Shown piece by piece: positions 11,337-24,061 of a DNA stretch of 64,000 nucleotides. Position 1 is the first letter of the stretch. Every line of letters starts with the position of its first letter. The notes beneath the pieces are model-generated. The model had not been told where the DNA came from. It did not search any database and worked only from the letters and a program-made list of their open reading frames with translations. The DNA is from Madurella fahalii. Lineage: Eukaryota > Ascomycota > Sordariomycetes > Sordariales. The position numbers and the translations under genes are program-made. Location of the stretch: positions 3,410,001 to 3,474,000 of the forward strand of contig CM056878.1 of NCBI GenBank assembly GCA_029876055.1. Direction: 5' to 3'.

Positions 11337-12621
11337 CTAATGCCCCTGCTGCGCTCTCATCTTCCAAGCGTCCTTGATTCCCTTGGCCGCGGCCATCAAC
11401 TCCCACTCGGTCACCGCATCCTTGATGCTCTCCAACACACTATTCACGGTGCTCACGTGGTTCGCCTCGGTCTTGTCATCCCTGAACCGGAACAGCCGCC
11501 ACCTCTTCTCCTCGTCCAGGCAACACTCTACGATGCGATCCTGCAACGGATCCCCCCACGACTTGAGCGTCTCCCACTCCTCCTCACTCAGATACAAGCC
11601 CTCCTTGAAAACCTGATACGTCGCCTCGCCCCTCTCGGTCCCGGTAAACACCAGCAGCCTCGCGGGCGGCACCCCGTCGTAGTCCACAAACGGCTCCGTC
11701 ACGCCCTCGGCCCTCTCCTCCTCGGTCGGCTCCACGAGGGGGAACTCTAGCCGGAGCCGGAAATCCACCGTGTTCTCATGCGGCGCCTTCCACTTGAGGA
11801 TGTGGGGGTCGGTGCCGAACTGGTAGGGGCTGGTGCGGCAGGTGAAGATCAGGCCGTCGTTCTCGTGCTTCAGGGCGGGCAGCACCTCGCGGAACATCAT
11901 CTCGATGCCGTACGAGAACTGCATCTCCTTCATCTCCACCTTGAACGCCTGGTACGGCAGCTCCTCGGGGAACGCCGCGAACAGGCTCTTGTACGGCTTC
12001 ATGACGTGCTCCTTGAAGTAGCCTAGCCGCTTGTCTAGCGGCTTGGCTAGCAGGTCGGCCTTGCCGTCGAGCGCGAGCAGGTCAAAGACCAGGAACTTGG
12101 GCTCCTTCTCCCCGTTGGGCAGCGAGTCCATGACCAGCTCCCCGTCGATCAGCGTGCCAGTATGGAAGGCGGTGCGGTCGTGCGTCAGCGGGAAGTGCAG
12201 GTTGCGCTGGGCGATCCACCAGTAGTCGTTCTTGCGGTCGATCAGGTAGTGGCACTCGTTGTTGTGCTCGTCGCTGGTGAGGTAGAGAAGGTAGCGGATG
12301 CCGTCCGACTTTTCGCAGACGTAGTAGCTGTGCGCAGATTTCCCCAAAGTTAGCCCGACTCGAGATGCGCAAGGGAAAAAAAAGAAAAAAAAAAAGGTAG
12401 GAAGGGGTTCAAGTATGGTGGGAGAAGTGGTAGCCTCACTCTTCCCGCCGCAGCTCCTCCAAATGCCTCCGCGCAAAGCTCACGGGCTGGGCGCCGGGGA
12501 AGCTGTACGAGTTGCGCCCCAGGAGCCGGGCCACCTCGGCGCGCAGCTCTCGAAGCAGATCGCCTGTGGCTTTTATGCCCGGGCTCACGATGTCGCGCAG
12601 CGGGTGGGCGGCTTGGTCCAT
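11337..12621 (-). CDS. mRNA guanylyltransferase (capping enzyme alpha subunit, Ceg1/Cgt1)
   Basis: This nuclear enzyme transfers GMP from GTP to the 5' diphosphate end of nascent mRNA through a lysine-GMP intermediate. Two exons (12621-12440 and 12327-11337) joined in phase 2 across a 112-nt intron give 390 aa, the normal length for fungal Ceg1/Cgt1. The nucleotidyltransferase motifs are intact: motif I EKSDGIR with the catalytic lysine at residue 67, motif III LIDGELVMD, motif IV ENDGLIFT and motif V LKWKAP, followed by the OB-fold region. The N-terminal PGAQPVSFARRHLEEL block is typical of fungal enzymes. The intron carries A/T-rich low-complexity sequence and a GCTAAC branch site. There is no fused triphosphatase domain, as expected for fungi. 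Confidence 0.95.
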
Positions 12622-13408
12622 GGCGGACGTGGGTGGCTTGTTTAAATGAGCGTAAAAGATGATGGCGGGGAATCGGCGATGCGGGCAGTAGCAGATCACA
12701 TACCCACAAAGAGCCCGACTTTTGGTCCACCAATTCGTACGTTAGCAAGTGTGTTCGAGGACGGCAGTTTGCTGGCGATGGAACAAGTTCCCGGGAGTTT
12801 GGGTTGCCTTATCTTATCTACGCAACTGCAGAAGACGAACGCCAATTGTGGGGTGCGTATCGTGGGACAACACTGTGCACATACTGGGCTCTCTACTGCT
12901 GAGTTTCCCCTTTCCACTCTTCCTTTCTTCTTTTTATGTCCGCTTTTGTCTCCCTTCCCCCCCGTTGTAGTTTTTGTCCCGTTACCCTCCTTTTCTCCAT
13001 TTATTTGTTTTTTTTCCTCCCGCCTTCTTTATCATTTTATTTCTCCTGTTACCGTTACCTTTTGCCCTCTACTCTTCACTAACAATTCTTCCTCTCCCGC
13101 TAGGATATTGTCTAGCGTAGAGTCTGCTAAGAACTTGTAAAGTACCAGATGCGCTCCGTTAGTAAGAAGCAATTGGGTTTGTCAATAATCATGAGTCCCT
13201 TGTTATCCTTGCATTGCCCGCAGCGGATCGTGGCCCGCAAGGATCAAGATCAAACCTAATTTCATAACCCAAGGGTCCAGTCGTCCATCGACCCCGATGT
13301 TGCACATCTTACACATATTACAGACGGAGGCCGATCTCGTTTGACCTTCTGGGTCGCGGGGTGCACGACCCCCAACCCCTCCAGGGGAGTGAATAAATTA
13401 AGCTGCAT
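12622..13408. other. Intergenic with long pyrimidine-rich tract
   Basis: This lies between the 3' end of snx41 and the start of the guanylyltransferase gene, both on the minus strand. Positions about 12,900-13,080 are strongly C/T-rich on the plus strand. No supported gene is present. Confidence 0.55.
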
Positions 13409-15551
13409 CTAAGACTCGTCAATCTTTTCAACCTCAGCCTTTGCTTCCTCCCATGTTTCCTTGTTCTTCTTTGCCCACTCAATCTGGCTCTTTGCGTACG
13501 CTAGCTACGACCCGTTGTTAGTGGGTGATGACTCCCAAAGTTGCCAGATCAGGTGACTTACCATGTAACGCTTCAGGTCTTCTTCCTTCTCCCGCTGAAA
13601 CCGCTTCAGATCCTTGAGAATGCTTGCGCTCGCATCTTTAACATCCTGTGCTGAGGCGATTTTTGCTTGCTCCAACTGCGCAATGGATTCTCTTGTCTTG
13701 CCGATTGTGTCGCGCCGCGTCCGCTCGGGGTCCACGTCGACAACCCCCTGGACGGCATGGCGAAGAGGGCCAAAGATCTTGTTAGTGATCGATGTCCCGC
13801 TCGGTGCCTTTTTATGGGTGGGGCCTGCTGGTGTCCGTTCCGGCGTCCCAATATTAGCCGACGGCGCCGATGAAAAGTCGCCGTGGGTGGGGGGAAAGTC
13901 CGAGTCGATCGATGCCGTGTCCTCCCCGCTGCCGTCCCTCCGGTGCGTTGGGCCCTCCCTCATGCTGGACGAACGCCTCGGAGGCTGGATCTGCTGGCTG
14001 CTGCTGAGATACTGGTCGATCCTCCTGGCCTCCGCCTCGCTCCGTTCTAGTTGGTCTAGCAACGCCTTCTTCTTGTTGAGCTCGTCCGAAGTCATGTCTT
14101 GCTGCACCCTTTTCAAGACTCTGTACCGCAGCACACTCCGAATGACGCCGGCAAACTGTGCGTTTTCACGCATCGGCTCGGCGAAGCTCGCTCCCAAGGA
14201 AGTTGATAGCTCCTCAGTGGCGATGTACGACGAATCGGCTGCCTGTCCTATCCTCTCAATCGCCGGCGAGAGTGACGGTGCCGGTTCAGAAAGGGCAAAG
14301 GCGTTATACCTAGCCCCCAGTTCCGAGAGGTCCGAGGCCAAAGAAGATAAATGGCTTAGCGTCCGCCGGTTGACCTTCTCCATGGGACCCGTGAGTAAAT
14401 TTTCGAGCTCCTTGATCGATGCCTCGAAAGCGGTAAAGTAAGGATCGAGCTCCTGCTCGCTGAGTGAATTGCTCTCTGGGGGAAAACGCGCAAAGACCTG
14501 GGCACCAGCCACGTTGTCTACAGCCGGTGTTGGGTGGGCCCCCATCCTGAGCTTTGCTGAGTTAGGCGGTATGGGGAGGTAGTTGTGGCCCGGGGTAGGG
14601 TTGGCAGGATCTAGGGGGGGCGCCCTCATTATTGACTTAGGGATCGAGGCTACTGGGTGAGAGTGCATAACTTCATTCTATCGTCTGTCAGCCAGGGTTA
14701 CCCTGCGCAGGAAGCTTTAGAACCTACCCAGCTTGAATTCGGATCGAGGAACCTCCACCAAACGCCATCTGTGCGAACTTGTTCCATACGCCGGCAACGG
14801 TTTAGGAACACAGCCAGCATGCGCTTCCGCAGGTCGATTATCTGTTGATCTTGCTTCGCGTTTGTGGGGTTGGCTGCATAGTCGGCCATCGTATGCTTCT
14901 CTGGGATGGGCGGAATAATGAGAGTCGGATGGAGCCTCGTGAGGGCTTCGCGCAGGGATGCGAACTCGGAATACCGCCGACGCACTATAAGCTCCTAGAG
15001 ACCAGTCAGTATATATTAACCCGATAGGAACCCATGGCGTAACGCTACTCCTGTCTTGATCGTGTAGACGATGTATCTGCCACTCTCTGAGCTCTTTCCC
15101 GCCTCAATGATCAAAATGGGCAGCTCGGGGTCCTCGTAGAGCATCTGTTCGACGCGGCTGTCGTACCCGCCAGGCTTGCGCCGCGGAACAAGCTCACCCT
15201 GGTCGCGGGCATTCTCCTCCTCGTCACTTTCGGCATCCGTGGACTCATGCGGAGGGGCTTCGTCGCCAGTGGAAGACGGGGTCTGCGGAACATCGTAGCG
15301 GGGGTCTAACACCTCCCAGTCTGGATCAGCATCATGGTCGGGAGATTCCAAGGGAATATCTTCAAATTCCGTAGATGCCATCATCTTGACGGCTAGCGAG
15401 AGAGGATACGAGCGAGAGAGGATGCACGAGAATTTCACAGGGAAGACTCACAGTCGCGCGCAATGGGCGAGGAGGGGATCGCAGAAGAGCTAAATGAGTC
15501 GCGGCGCTCAAAGCTCCCTCCATAGGGATTGTTGTCCTCGTCGTTCCACAT
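13409..15551 (-). CDS. snx41: Sorting nexin Snx41 (PX-BAR, Snx41/Atg20 family)
   Basis: Snx41-type sorting nexins bind PI3P on endosomes and work with Snx4/Atg20 in retrieval of cargo and selective autophagy. Five exons fit: 15551-15452, 15392-15049, 14994-14728, 14677-13562 and 13504-13409. The introns are 50-59 nt with coherent phases (1, 0, 0, 0), giving 640 aa. The N-terminus MWNDEDNNPYGG is characteristic of fungal Snx41-type proteins. The PX domain spans about residues 105-235 and includes the phosphoinositide-binding RRRYSEF (153-159) and the Pro-rich loop TLIIPPIPEKHT. The C-terminal half is helical with heptad-like content, consistent with a BAR domain. Ser-rich linkers lie between about residues 450 and 530. 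I chose Snx41 over Atg20 from the N-terminal signature, so the paralog is less certain than the family. Confidence 0.92.
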
Positions 15552-17087
15552 GCTGCGAGAGCTCTAACGGTATCTGCGAAAACACGAAAATTGCAATCTC
15601 TGTGCGAGCATAGGCGGGATGGACGCAGATGGGTGCAAGCTCCGGGATGGCCTGCAAACGCAGCTCGTCTTTCGCGGGGGCGGGACCGGGGGACAGGGGA
15701 CCCTGATAATGCGACGGCTTGACGGCAGACCCGGCGCTCTATTTGTCACGGTGCGCGCACTTCTGCGAATGACCAGGTGGTGTGGTCAATGAGGCTTCTT
15801 TTGGCGTCTTTGCATTTGCAACGTCAGATCAAGGAATGGCAGGCTGTTGGAAGTCGGTTCGTAGGCGGATTTGGGTTGTAGTTGATGAGTGGGTCGGAGC
15901 TCGCCCTTGCTGCGAGGCACAGCCCGCCAAGAAGATGACGACGGCAGTGATGCACAGACCAGGTCTCAGCTTATCTAAGACCCCACATGGTTCAGCCTTC
16001 AACCTGCTCAACCATGCGACTACTTCGCTTCTCAAGCAGAGCAAGTGCACAATTCTTCCAAAATGCGGCGGAACTAAGAAATGCCTCATACGGGAACGGG
16101 CAGATTCCTCGCGCAGTTCTGCGGCGTGAATCTATGTGCCCTACTAGATATATCAGAGCCCTGCAGTGCACTCAAGCTGTGATGATGTCATTGCTGCTCG
16201 GACTGCTCCCCCAAGGTTGGGTAACCTGGGGCTCATCGCAGTGGAGCCGGCGTGTGGTTCTTGTCGGCTCGAACTGGGGCGTCGAACGTCTCTATCAGTC
16301 TCAGGGCTGAAGGGGTTTTGGGGATCCCGCGGCAAGTTCCATCCTGTTTGTTGGTCAAACTGAGTCACAAAAGCAGCCCGATGCACAGGAGCACAGGTTT
16401 GGAAGAGGGTGACATCAGGAAAAGTTCCATGATCAGTAGCTGGTTCGCATCCTCCTCAGGAATCTCCGCCGCTTCCGGATCAGTCAAACATGATTAAATA
16501 TTCGGAAGCTAATGAGTGACTGGAACCCCTACAGTATCCAGCACCTATAATGTGGGTTGATGGTGCGATATCTGGGCTGAGTAATAGGGAGTTACGGCAG
16601 AATGGCCCAGTGCAAAGATTTGGGCATGTGAAAGTGAGTTCGCTCTCTGACTGTGCTAGCACTGCTCATGGGAATTGCACACCAAGTGACACTAGAGCAT
16701 GGACTTCAGTATTCTTTAGATACTACAAGTTGCAGGACATGTGCAACAGCGGATGGAAACAAAGTACCATCCAAGTCGCAAACGATAAGTAGATTATATG
16801 CATCTCCCAGCCGGTGACCTCCCTCCATAAGTGCTCCTGAGTATGTGCCGCAAAAGTTGGAGACCCAGAGTCCATTATGCCATCTCTGACGTCTTCCGCC
16901 CAGCCAACGGAACACTACCGGAAACACCGGAAAGCTCCCGCTAACTCAAAGTCATGATCCGCCTTTGGGATCGTCTCAGACTGGGTAGTCAGAGACGTCG
17001 ACCGCCGGAGATATCGAAAAAATTTCTTCCCGATGCTATTTTCTGCACGTAACCTCGCTGAATCGTGCCTTGCTCATCGCCCATTTA
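15552..17087. other. Intergenic, no supported gene
   Basis: About 1.5 kb between two minus-strand genes. The open frames on both strands overlap and lack recognisable domains or splice-supported continuation. The end next to snx41 should contain its promoter. Confidence 0.5.
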
Positions 17088-18620
17088 CTAATAATCCCCG
17101 CGCAAAGCTTGACGTATCTGGCGAAGCCTTCTGAGAACCCGGCCGGACAATCCAAGTCGGGACTCATTGAACCTGGCCTGCGGGCACCGGCTGCTCCTAT
17201 TCCCATGGCGACCCATCTGCGAGAGTTGAGCGGCGGAGCGTCTAAGAGAATCTGGATTGAGCGGCCGTGGGGTGAACATATCGTCCGAGGATTTGCGAGG
17301 TGAGAGCGACGACCGAGGCCGGTGGGATTCGGGATTGAGAAACTGTATGTCAGGATATCTATCAAATATCGGAACGGGCGAAGGGAGCTGTTGATGGAGC
17401 AGTGTGGAGGGGGAAACAGAATCAGAGGGCGCCGTACGAGCTTTGATGCTGCTAGCACGGCGCCTGTGCCGAGTCCCTGGGCCTGGCGGCTGGTCGGCTT
17501 GGCGGTGGAAGCGGCTTCGGTGATCTTGTCCGCCATACACTACCTCTGTACTCGTGTTGGTCGAGGTGAAGCTGGAGCTGGTTTGGCTCGGCAAATCTCT
17601 CTCTTCTTGGGATTGCACTTTGGGGCTACGAAGGTGCCGACGCTGAGGTTGCGTGAACTGATGGACTGGACTAGGGGCCGGGGGGGAGAACCGCAGTCGC
17701 CTACCAGACGTACGCCGAACATGACTTCTTCTACGCTCACGTGCCGCCGAGGGTACTGAATGCTGAGAGGGCGAGCGCGACGCTGGCGAAACAGCTGTAC
17801 CAGAATTCGATAGGGTCCTAGCGTGACCGGCACGGGGAATCAAGGAGTCCATTGAAAACCAACGCCGCCGCCCGGGGTGGTAGTTACAGGGAGGGACCTG
17901 CCTGCCTACCATGCGTGGGCCGTCGGGGGGAGCCGACCATCTCGCCGACGGTGGCGTGCATGAGGAAAGGGTTGCTGCTTTCTGTCCTAGGGTTTGCCCT
18001 TGACGGGACGGGGTGAAGTACGGCGGCGGAACATCTGACGGGTAGGAGGGTCCTAATGGGTCAATACTGAAGGGAACAGGATGCAATGTCGTCGGAGGAT
18101 GTTGTGGGGTCAAGAGAGGGGGTCCAAATGATGGAGGTGGCAAGACGGGTGCAGCGGCTAGCCAAAGAGGCAGAGGTGGTGGGGGTGGGACCAGATGTAC
18201 ATCCTGAGCGATAGCATTTGAGGCCGGTCCGGGAGCGAGTTCCGTACTCTCCACGGGCTGGGTGGGCTGTGTTCTCCCTTCCTGTCGTCGAAGCCGTCGC
18301 TCGCTTCCATTTTCGTTGCTTTCTAGACGCCGTCTCCTGTGGTAGATAGTAACGCGAACTTTGTTGAGTGTTACCCGGGTCGCCTCCCAGTCATATACAT
18401 GGCCGGCTTGCTCCTCATCATGGCGTACCGAACGGCCGGGCTTGGTTTGGAGTCGCCAGTATAGGTATCCCAGGGCAGCGAGAAGCGCGACGATGACAAG
18501 AATGATACCGAATTGTGCAGCGTCGCCAAGGCAATTCCAGCCGATACAGGCATTGCTGTAAGACTGCTGAGCAAGCGCACGCTTCGAAGAGGAGCGAGCG
18601 AAATAACTTGAGGGAGCCAT
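17088..18620 (-). CDS. Single-pass membrane protein with long Pro/Arg/Ser-rich tail, unknown function
   Basis: An uninterrupted frame of 510 aa starts at the ATG at 18620 (MAPSSYFARSSSKRAL). A short N-terminal segment containing ACIGWNCLGD precedes one clear membrane helix (about residues 36-57, FGIILVIVALLAALGYLYW). A basic patch and a ~450-residue low-complexity tail rich in Pro, Ser, Arg and His follow, with PPPPPLPLW and several PxxP-like runs. The short Cys-containing ectodomain plus long disordered cytosolic tail recurs in fungal membrane proteins of unknown role. I do not recognise a named family. The C-terminal end could be altered by an unrecognised intron. Divergent from ctr9. Confidence 0.7.
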   Translation of the reverse strand: MAPSSYFARSSSKRALAQQSYSNACIGWNCLGDAAQFGIILVIVALLAALGYLYWRLQTKPGRSVRHDEEQAGHVYDWEATRVTLNKVRVTIYHRRRRLESNENGSERRLRRQEGRTQPTQPVESTELAPGPASNAIAQDVHLVPPPPPLPLWLAAAPVLPPPSFGPPLLTPQHPPTTLHPVPFSIDPLGPSYPSDVPPPYFTPSRQGQTLGQKAATLSSCTPPSARWSAPPDGPRMVGRQVPPCNYHPGRRRWFSMDSLIPRAGHARTLSNSGTAVSPASRSPSQHSVPSAARERRRSHVRRTSGRRLRFSPPAPSPVHQFTQPQRRHLRSPKVQSQEERDLPSQTSSSFTSTNTSTEVVYGGQDHRSRFHRQADQPPGPGTRHRRRASSIKARTAPSDSVSPSTLLHQQLPSPVPIFDRYPDIQFLNPESHRPRSSLSPRKSSDDMFTPRPLNPDSLRRSAAQLSQMGRHGNRSSRCPQARFNESRLGLSGRVLRRLRQIRQALRGDY

Positions 18621-19705
18621 TGACACGTGACTGAAGCCGTGATGTCCGTGGGGGAAAACCACAGATTGAAATAGAATAATGATATCTTGGTGAGAATTTG
18701 ATCCGTGAAATTGGTTAGCCAGGTGAGCCTGGCAGGTCGTAAAGTGATAAAAATGGAGGTGCGATTAGCAGAATGGGTTTCAACCGAGGGGCTCCTTCCT
18801 CAGGCTGCTGACCAGTTCTCGCGAGTCCGGACCCCTCAGAGCTTGAACTATACTTCCTAACGTTTCTCTATACTGGTTCGCTCGTATTTACTAGGTACAA
18901 ATACATAGTAATGGATATTAAGTGAATTCGCTATGGGTTAACTATGGGTTTGCCGTCTGTAGGATAGCATGCGTGAAAGGGTTGAACATCCCGAGACATT
19001 CTGGGGGCCTGTGGGAACAATCATGTGGTCGTATCCTTCCATTGAAACTTTTGCCGAGTGCAGTATGATACGTGAATTGTCCCCTTTGCATTGTGAAGCC
19101 TCGCAATCGAGCAATGTCGAAGTGCTCTCCCGCAAGCAAGCGATGTGCTGAATGTGCTGGATGTGCTGGGAGAAAACCGCAGCCTTGTTGTTCAGGGGTG
19201 GTTCAAGAGCAACGACCCATAGATTCTGCCCAATCATAGGCGTATATTTGTGCAGGGGTCCGCTGCAAGCGGAATTTCGTTGCAGGGTCCCACTCGTCAA
19301 GCCTTTCAGCCTCATCGATGGCGGACCAATTCATTCATTCAGAGCGCCTCGCCTCAGCAACTGCCTGACGCGACTTTGCTTCAACCCGCGACCTGCGGTT
19401 TTCTTCTGATCATTCTTGTCGCAACACTGCACATCAGCCACCGCGATGCGGTGCTAGCGGTCGAGCTCCAAACCAGCTGCTCGCCCCGACATCTCGAACG
19501 CGAATGCAGACGCCGGCAATTCATTCATTGCTTGGTAACTTGCTGACTGCCGCGTCTTCGATAGAGGCGATCGAACAAAGCCCAGTCGAGTACTACTCGT
19601 CCCTTCAACTTAATCAAGAACTCGCTGCTACGACTGCATATTACGAACCCCGTTCCTCGCCTCCGTCCTGCTCTCGTCGAGATCAACGAAGCCACGCAAG
19701 CTGCC
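18621..19705. other. Divergent promoter region between the membrane-protein gene and ctr9
   Basis: About 1.1 kb with no supported gene, probably holding both promoters and 5' UTRs. A short repeat of GTGCTG-type units (about 19,143-19,170) is visible. Confidence 0.5.
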
Positions 19706-22700
19706 ATGGTGTCAACTCTGAACGGCGTCTCGGACGGCGCCGCGAATGGCGCCCTTAACGGGGTCCCCAAGAGCAAGCGCTTCTCCGATATCCCCTCCAC
19801 AATCGACATTCCCGTCCAAGATCAAGATGATGAGGCCGTCGAGATTGACCTCGAGGAGCTCGCCGACGATCCCACAGAACTCTGCACACTCTTCGAGATG
19901 GAGCATGCGGCCCGCACCTATTGGATGACGGTCGCGCTGGCATACGCGAAGCAGAAGAAGATCGACTTTGCCATCGAGATGCTCATCCGCGGCGCCAACG
20001 CCATGCAGGCCAACCAGCGCGAGAAGCTGAGCATCATCACCTGCCTGTGCTGGATGTATCTGTGGAAGAGCCGAGAGGCGCCTAGAGTCGCCCCCGAGGG
20101 CTCGCTGGTGTCCGAGGCGAAAACAAAGGAATACTATCTTCAGTTGGCTACGCAGAGCCTGAACGACGCGTCGCGCATAAACCCGGCATTTCCCCCGCTC
20201 TTCTTGGCCCGCGGTGTTCTGATCCTCCTGAGGGCCTCTCTCCAAGCACCATCGAAGGCCCCGGGCGCCGTCGACTCGCACAAGTCGGAGCAGCTGCGCA
20301 ACGCGCTCAAATCGTTTGAGGAGGCCATTCGCGTCTCGCAAGGGAAGAACATGCTAGCTGTCATGGGCAAGGCACGCGCATTGTTTTCTCTTGGCAGATA
20401 CGCCGAGTCGTTGGCCGCCTACCAAGATGTTCTGTCCAAGATGCCGGATCTTGTCGACCCGGACCCGCGCATCGGTATTGGGTGCTGCTTCTGGCAGCTC
20501 GGTTACAAGGACGACGCCAAGATTGCTTGGGAGCGGTGTCTCGAGATCAACCCCGAGTCCAAGTACGCAAACATCCTGCTCGGCCTCTACTATCTAGACG
20601 CCAGTGGCCATGTGCCGACCAACAGCCCAGAGTTCATCCGGCTGTACAAGAAGGCCATGACCGAATACACTCAAAAGTCGTTCAAGCTCGACAAGAATCT
20701 CCCTCTCACCTGTGCGACATTCGCCGGCTACTTCCTCTCCCGGAAGCAGTTTTCGAACGTTGAAGCGCTGGCCCACAAGGCAATCCAGTACACAGACGTC
20801 AACGCCATTGCCAGCGACGGCTGGTACCTGCTCGCTCGGAAGGAGCATTACGCCGGCGAGCTGGAGCGCGCCAGTGACTACTACCGCCGTGCCGATGATG
20901 CCAGGGGCGGTGCCGAGCGTGGCTTTTTGCCGGCCAAGTTTGGTGTAGCCCAGCTCTCTGTGATGAAGAATGATCTCGGCGAGGCCAAGCTTCGTTTGGA
21001 GAAGATGATCCAGCAGTCTAAGAATTACGAGGCCATGATTTTGCTCGGCACTCTGTACGCCGAGGAAGTATTCGCCAACCAATCTGCGGCCGTCAAGGAA
21101 GACAAAACCGCCGAGGCAAAGAAGGCCATCGGGTTCCTGGAGAGTGTCCGCTCCGCATGGAAAGACCCCAAGAAGAACCTAGCGCCGGACGCGGCCGTCC
21201 TGCTCAATCTCGCGCGCTTGTACGAGAACGAGAGCCCTGAGAAGGCACTGCAGTGTCTCCAGCAGGTCGAGCAACTGGAGATTGAGCAGATCCCGCAGAT
21301 GGAGTATCTAGCCGACACGGATGACGAGGGGGCTGTCCGCTCGGCCATCCGCAAGCTTCTGCCACCGCAGCTCCTCAATAACATTGGCTGCTTCTACTCC
21401 CAGGATGGGAAGCATGCGCTTGCCACAGAGCTTTTCCAAGCCGGCCTCGACTCGTGCGCGCGCATCAGTCAGACGGACACCGAGGTGGACACCGATGCGC
21501 TCCTTACGACGATCTCCTTCAATCTCGGCCGGAGCTACGAGTATGAAGGCGCCATCGACAAGGCAATCGACACTTACGAACGCTTGCTGAGCCGCCACAG
21601 CGACTACACGGATGCGCGGACGCGGCTGGCATACATCAAGTTGCGCAAGAATCCCAACAAGGAGGGGCCCGATGCCGTAGCTAAGCTCTACCAGGAGAAC
21701 CCCTCCGACCTCGAGGTTCGAGCGCTGTACGGTTGGTTCCTGGGTAAGGTGAACTCCAAGAAGAGGCCAGCAAACATTGCAGAAGATCCCGAGCAGCGGC
21801 ATTACAAGCACACGCTGCAGAACTATGACAAGCACGACCGCTACGCCCTCGTCGGCATGGGCAACTTGCATCTCATGTCCGCCCGCGAGATGCGTCGCGA
21901 GACCGAGCAGGAGAAGCAGAAACGGAGCGCCGCGTACAACCGCGCAGTCGAGTTCTTCGACAAGGCGCTCCAGCTGGACCCGAAGAACGCGTATGCGGCC
22001 CAGGGCATTGCAATCGCGCTCGTAGAGGATAAGAAGGACTACAAGAACGCTTTGCAGATCTTTATCAAGGTGCGCGAGACGATCAATGCTGCGCACGTCT
22101 ACGTCAACCTGGGCCACATTTATGCCGAGCTGAGGCAGTTCACCAAGGCCATCGAGAGCTACGAGATTGCCCTCTCCAAAGAAGGCAAGGCCAACGACCC
22201 CAGCATCCTCTCTTGCCTGGGACGGACCTGGCTCAACAAGGGCCGCGCAGAGCGCAATCTTGACGCCCACAAAATGGCGTTAGAGTACGCCGAGAAGGTA
22301 CAATCCTCCTTCCTCTTATCACTTAACCCCCCTCCCCCCCCCCCCCCCCCCCAACAATCCCCCAAGTCTATCCCATACTAACCCCCACGCGCAGGCCCTC
22401 TCGGTAGCCCCGGAACAGGTCCACTTCAAGTTCAACGTCGCCTTTGTCCAGATCCAGCTCGCCATGACAATCCACTCGCTCCGCGACAGCGAGCGCTCCT
22501 CGTTCCAGCTCGAGCAGGCCGCCGAGGGGCTCGAGAACGCCATCAAAGCGCTCGACGAGATTGCCGCCTCTCCCTCCCCACCCTACCCGAAACATGACAT
22601 GGAGCAGCGCGCCAACATGGCGCGCAACACGCAGCGGAAGCAGCTCGAGCGCGCGCTGGCCTCGCAGCGCGAGTACGAGGCGCGGAACAAGGAGAAGCTC

Positions 22701-23648
22701 GCCGCGGCGCTGGAGCAGCGCCAGGCCGCGCTGCGCAAGAAGGAGGAGGAGAGGCGCAAGGCCGAAGAGGCGGAGCGCGAGCGCCAGGAGAAGATCAAGA
22801 GGGAGCGTGAGGAGATCGCGGCGCGGGACCGGGCGCTGGCGGAGCAGCGCGCCGAGGAGGAGCGGCAGAGGGTCGAGGCCGAGATGACGACGGACAGCGA
22901 GACGGGGGAGAAGGTCAAGCGGAAGAAGAGGACCGCCGCGCGGAGGGACCGCGAGAGGTCCGGCACCCCGAGGGCCGCCAGGAGTAGTGGTGGTGGTGGC
23001 GGCGGCGGCGGCGGCAAGTCGAGGAGGAAGAAGAAGGCCGGCGCGAGCGACGCCGAGGACGACTCGCCGGCCGAAGGCGCCGGCCGGCGACCCCCCAAGA
23101 AGAAGCAGCGCCTGGAGAGGAAGAAGGAGCCTGCCGGCAAGTACAAGTCGGCCGAGATCGTGGTCGACAGCGAGAGCGACGAGGGCGGCGAGGGTGCGGA
23201 GGAGGACGAGCTGGAGCGCGCGGAGAGGGCGATTGCGAGGCGCGAAGGGGCGGCGTCGCGGACGCAATCCCCCGCGTCTGGGGACGAGGAGGGAGAGGGG
23301 AGCGGTGAGGAGAAGAGGAAGAAGATACGCCGGCGGGCGAGGGAGAGGGAAGAGGAATCGGCTGATGAGGATGGCGGTGCTGATCGGATGGATGTTGATG
23401 AGGATGGGAATCGGGGTGGTGCTGGTGCTGGTGCTGGTGGTGCCGGCGGCAGCGGCGTGGCGGATGAGGATGAGGACGAGGAGGAGACGGTTGCGCGCCG
23501 CCCGCAAGCAAAGAGATCGCGCCGCGGACGGATTGTGGACGAGAGTGATGAGGAAGAGGAAGGAAAAGAGGCCGCTGGGGACGCTCCCACGCCTGCGGCG
23601 GCGGCCGACACGAGCATGGTTGACGCGGATGATGATGAAGAAGAGTGA
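19706..23648 (+). CDS. ctr9: Paf1 complex TPR subunit Ctr9 (Tpr1)
   Basis: Ctr9 is the TPR scaffold of the Paf1 complex, which travels with RNA polymerase II and promotes elongation and histone modification. Two exons (19706-22297, 22395-23648; 97-nt intron, phase 0) give 1,281 aa. The first ~860 residues are dense in TPR units, for example LGRSYEYEGAIDKAIDTYERLL and VNLGHIYAELRQFTKAIESY. Exon 2 begins ALSVAPEQVHFKFNVAF, the conserved last TPR segment, then enters a long charged coiled coil (QREYEARNKEKLAAALEQRQ). The C-terminal tail is highly acidic/basic with Ser-Asp-Glu runs, typical of Ctr9. A nine-Gly run lies in this tail. The intron contains a C-rich tract and an ACTAAC branch site. 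Long antisense frames opposite this GC-rich gene are shadows. Confidence 0.95.
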
Positions 23649-24061
23649 GGCTTAATGGGATTGGCGAGAATTGTAATTACGTATCATCGGTCTCTGGTTC
23701 GGGTCGGCCCGCTAGGTAATAGACTCATGCGTGTCCTGGGAACGAACCGTTATAAATGCAGTGCTTCTGCAGGGCTGTCTTGCGTGATGCATAACGGTCA
23801 AGAGTATATGTTGGGGGTATTTCTCTACTGTAACCAAACTTTTCCAGATGCAAGAACTCGATCCAAACCACAACCCACCTGTATCCCGATCCCACCCGGT
23901 CCGTTTCCCAATTGTACCCCATCCCGAGCGCCAGAATCCAAGTAACCGAACTCCCTGTATCCTGTCCTAATCACGACAATCCCATCACCTCTACTCATTA
24001 ACCACCCAAACAGTCTTGGCAGTCCATTCACCTACCTACCCAAGTACCTACCTTTATTACT
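23649..24061. other. Intergenic, convergent 3' ends
   Basis: Lies between the convergent ctr9 and transcription-factor-domain genes. Short CTACCT repeats occur near 24,030-24,055. No gene is supported. Confidence 0.55.

Noticed and set aside
21308..23617. Long open frames antisense to ctr9
   Set aside because: They are Arg/Leu/Ser-rich mirror frames of a GC-rich coding sequence with strong third-position bias. No domain or splice logic supports them.
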